NCBI GenBank assembly: GCA_900557355.1
Contig: USSR01000289.1
Span: 1-8,164 of the forward strand
Length of the DNA: 8,164 nucleotides
Reading direction: 5' to 3'
Origin: an uncultured Bacteroides sp.
Lineage (GTDB): Bacteria > Bacteroidota > Bacteroidia > Bacteroidales > Bacteroidaceae
Below are positions 6,845-8,164 of this stretch, piece after piece (the first letter of the stretch is position 1; every line of letters begins with the position of its first letter). A model generated the notes under the pieces. That model was not told where the DNA came from, searched no databases, and saw only the letters and a program-made list of their open reading frames with translations. The translations under genes were made by a program, and so were the position numbers.

Positions 6845-8112
6845 AACGATTTGAGTTCAAAGTAGCATTGCACATCTTAATTATTTTTCTGCTTTCTATC
6901 GGCAGTTGTCTGCTGTATCAAAGACAGTTATGGTTCAGCACTACCGTCTGTATTCTCTTTTTGATAGGTGCCGGTATGCATCTCTACCGAATACAGTTCA
7001 AGCAAATCACCTTGTTACGACGATTGACGGATGGACTTCGCTACAACGATATGACGCAGAATCTTCATCCGCCTTTCAAAAATAAGATGATGGATGAGTG
7101 GGCACAGGAGCTTTCTAATGCATTGAAGGACTTTCGGGGAAAGTTATTGGCAGAGGAAGTCAAGCATCAGTATTACGAGAGTTTATTAAATAAAGTAGAT
7201 ACTGTCGTACTCGTAACCGATGCTTCCGGGCACATTGAATGGATGAATCAGGCTGCAGTGGCCCATCTGGGGCAAATATCACAACTACCGGACGTACTTC
7301 AGGAGGCTTCTATCAGCAATGATATGTCCATGATCCGCATCGAGCAGAATGGTATCGTTCTGGAAATGGCTATTTCCTGCACCACATTTGCTACACAGGG
7401 GAAGAAACAGCGGTTAATCAGTCTGAAGAATATTCATTCTGTACTGGAACGTAATGAAATGGAGGCCTGGCAAAAGCTGATTCGTGTATTAACACACGAA
7501 ATCATGAACTCCATCACTCCTATTATTTCTCTTTCGGAAACGTTAAGTGAAAGGGGAATCCCCGAATCACTCGGAGAAAAGGAGTATTCTGCTATGTTGC
7601 AAGCTATGCAGACTATTCACAGAAGAAGTAAGGGATTACTAGGATTTGTGGAGAATTACCGGCGACTGACACGAATTCCGATACCTGTCCGTACTAAAGT
7701 ATCTGTTGCAGAATTGTTTATGGACTTAAAGAAATTATTCCCGGAAGAGTATATTCATTTCGAAATGCCTGCATCTGATTTATTTTTATATGTAGACCGG
7801 GCACAGATAGAGCAAGTGCTTATCAACTTGTTAAAAAACGCCCGCGAAACATGCGAGCGAAAAATAGATAAAGAGATACAGATAAAGTTTTTCTCTAAAG
7901 ACAACCCGACATTAACAATATCTGATAATGGCGAGGGAATTCTAACAGATGTTTTGGACAAGATTTTCGTTCCTTTCTTCACCACCAAAACATCCGGTTC
8001 GGGCATCGGATTGAGCCTGTGCAAACAGATCATGACTTTGCATGACGGAAGTATTAACGTAAAATCAGAAATAGGGAAAGGAAGCTGTTTTATTCTTACT
8101 TTCCCTAAATGA
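6841..8112 (+). CDS. Sensor histidine kinase, NtrY-like, with membrane hairpin and PAS-like region
   Basis: A 423-residue kinase translated from an ATGA overlap with the regulator stop, indicating translational coupling and a cognate pair. Two hydrophobic segments (about 10-27 and 32-50) are joined by only about four residues, so there is essentially no periplasmic sensor. A linker follows, then a PAS-like region (about 112-200, with VDTVVLVTDASGHIEWMNQAA at its start). The H-box is LTHEIMNSITP with H219. The HATPase_c domain has the N-box INLLKNAR (N333), G1 DNGEGI (362-367), F-box FVPFFTTK and G2 GSGIGLSL (386-393), and ends in GKGSCFILTFPK. The catalytic core is complete. It should phosphorylate D58 of the adjacent regulator. 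The signal is unknown; the architecture favours an intramembrane or cytoplasmic cue. Confidence 0.94.
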   Translation: MKRFEFKVALHILIIFLLSIGSCLLYQRQLWFSTTVCILFLIGAGMHLYRIQFKQITLLRRLTDGLRYNDMTQNLHPPFKNKMMDEWAQELSNALKDFRGKLLAEEVKHQYYESLLNKVDTVVLVTDASGHIEWMNQAAVAHLGQISQLPDVLQEASISNDMSMIRIEQNGIVLEMAISCTTFATQGKKQRLISLKNIHSVLERNEMEAWQKLIRVLTHEIMNSITPIISLSETLSERGIPESLGEKEYSAMLQAMQTIHRRSKGLLGFVENYRRLTRIPIPVRTKVSVAELFMDLKKLFPEEYIHFEMPASDLFLYVDRAQIEQVLINLLKNARETCERKIDKEIQIKFFSKDNPTLTISDNGEGILTDVLDKIFVPFFTTKTSGSGIGLSLCKQIMTLHDGSINVKSEIGKGSCFILTFPK

Positions 8113-8164
8113 GAACCACCGAAAGCCTCCCGAATCCTTTAATACGATGATTAGTCTGGGTATT
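8113..8164. other. 52-bp tail after the kinase gene, nothing assignable
   Basis: No convincing terminator hairpin with a T-run, and no tRNA or start codon with a coding continuation, is visible here. The only pairing is a 4-bp AAAG/CTTT. A minus-strand frame is open from the edge to a TAG at 8107-8105, but it is too short to support as a gene. Confidence 0.6.

Noticed and set aside
8105..8164. Minus-strand frame from the window edge to TAG, reading NTQTNHRIKGFGRLSVVLI, as the end of a convergent gene overlapping the kinase by 8 nt
   Set aside because: Only 19 codons are visible, such a run is open by chance often, another frame on the same strand is also open, and I recognise no family. More sequence to the right would decide it.

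Overview
The window looks like a Bacteroides-type (Bacteroidales) chromosome. Coding DNA is of moderate to low GC, the short leaders before start codons are A-rich rather than carrying strong Shine-Dalgarno sequences, and the doubled FtsX/MacB permease and NtrC/NtrY-like pair have the form usual in Bacteroidetes. The exact species cannot be named from the sequence alone.

Layout. Two divergent transcription units leave a control region of about 190 bp (5277-5467). Leftward on the minus strand lies an export operon: a TolC-family outer-membrane factor (5276 down to 3804), a HlyD/MacA-type periplasmic adaptor (3728 to 2478), an 8-TM FtsX/MacB-type ABC permease (2452 to 74), and the first 20 codons of a second permease of the same kind (61 to 1, cut by the window edge). 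Rightward on the plus strand lies a two-component system: a sigma-54-dependent NtrC-family response regulator (5468-6844), overlapping by 4 nt a histidine kinase with a transmembrane hairpin, a PAS-like region and an NtrY-like core (6841-8112).

How it may work together. The control region holds a near-consensus sigma-54 promoter facing the export operon (TGGCAC-N5-TTGA, 5318-5304). About 90 and 111 bp upstream of its predicted start are two related inverted repeats (5374-5389 and 5395-5410), with centres 21 bp apart, two helical turns. This is the architecture expected of tandem enhancer sites for an NtrC-type activator whose gene is adjacent. The inferred circuit is: the kinase senses a membrane or cytoplasmic cue (it has almost no periplasmic loop), phosphorylates the regulator, the regulator binds the paired sites and drives sigma-54 RNA polymerase, and the TolC-adaptor-permease exporter is made. 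The promoter also implies that the TolC protein starts at 5276, not 5303. A Bacteroides-type -7 box (TATCTTTG, 5433-5440) probably serves the regulator-kinase operon.

No ABC ATPase is encoded in the window, so the permeases must be energised by an ATPase further downstream or elsewhere. The exported substrate and the inducing signal cannot be read from the sequence.
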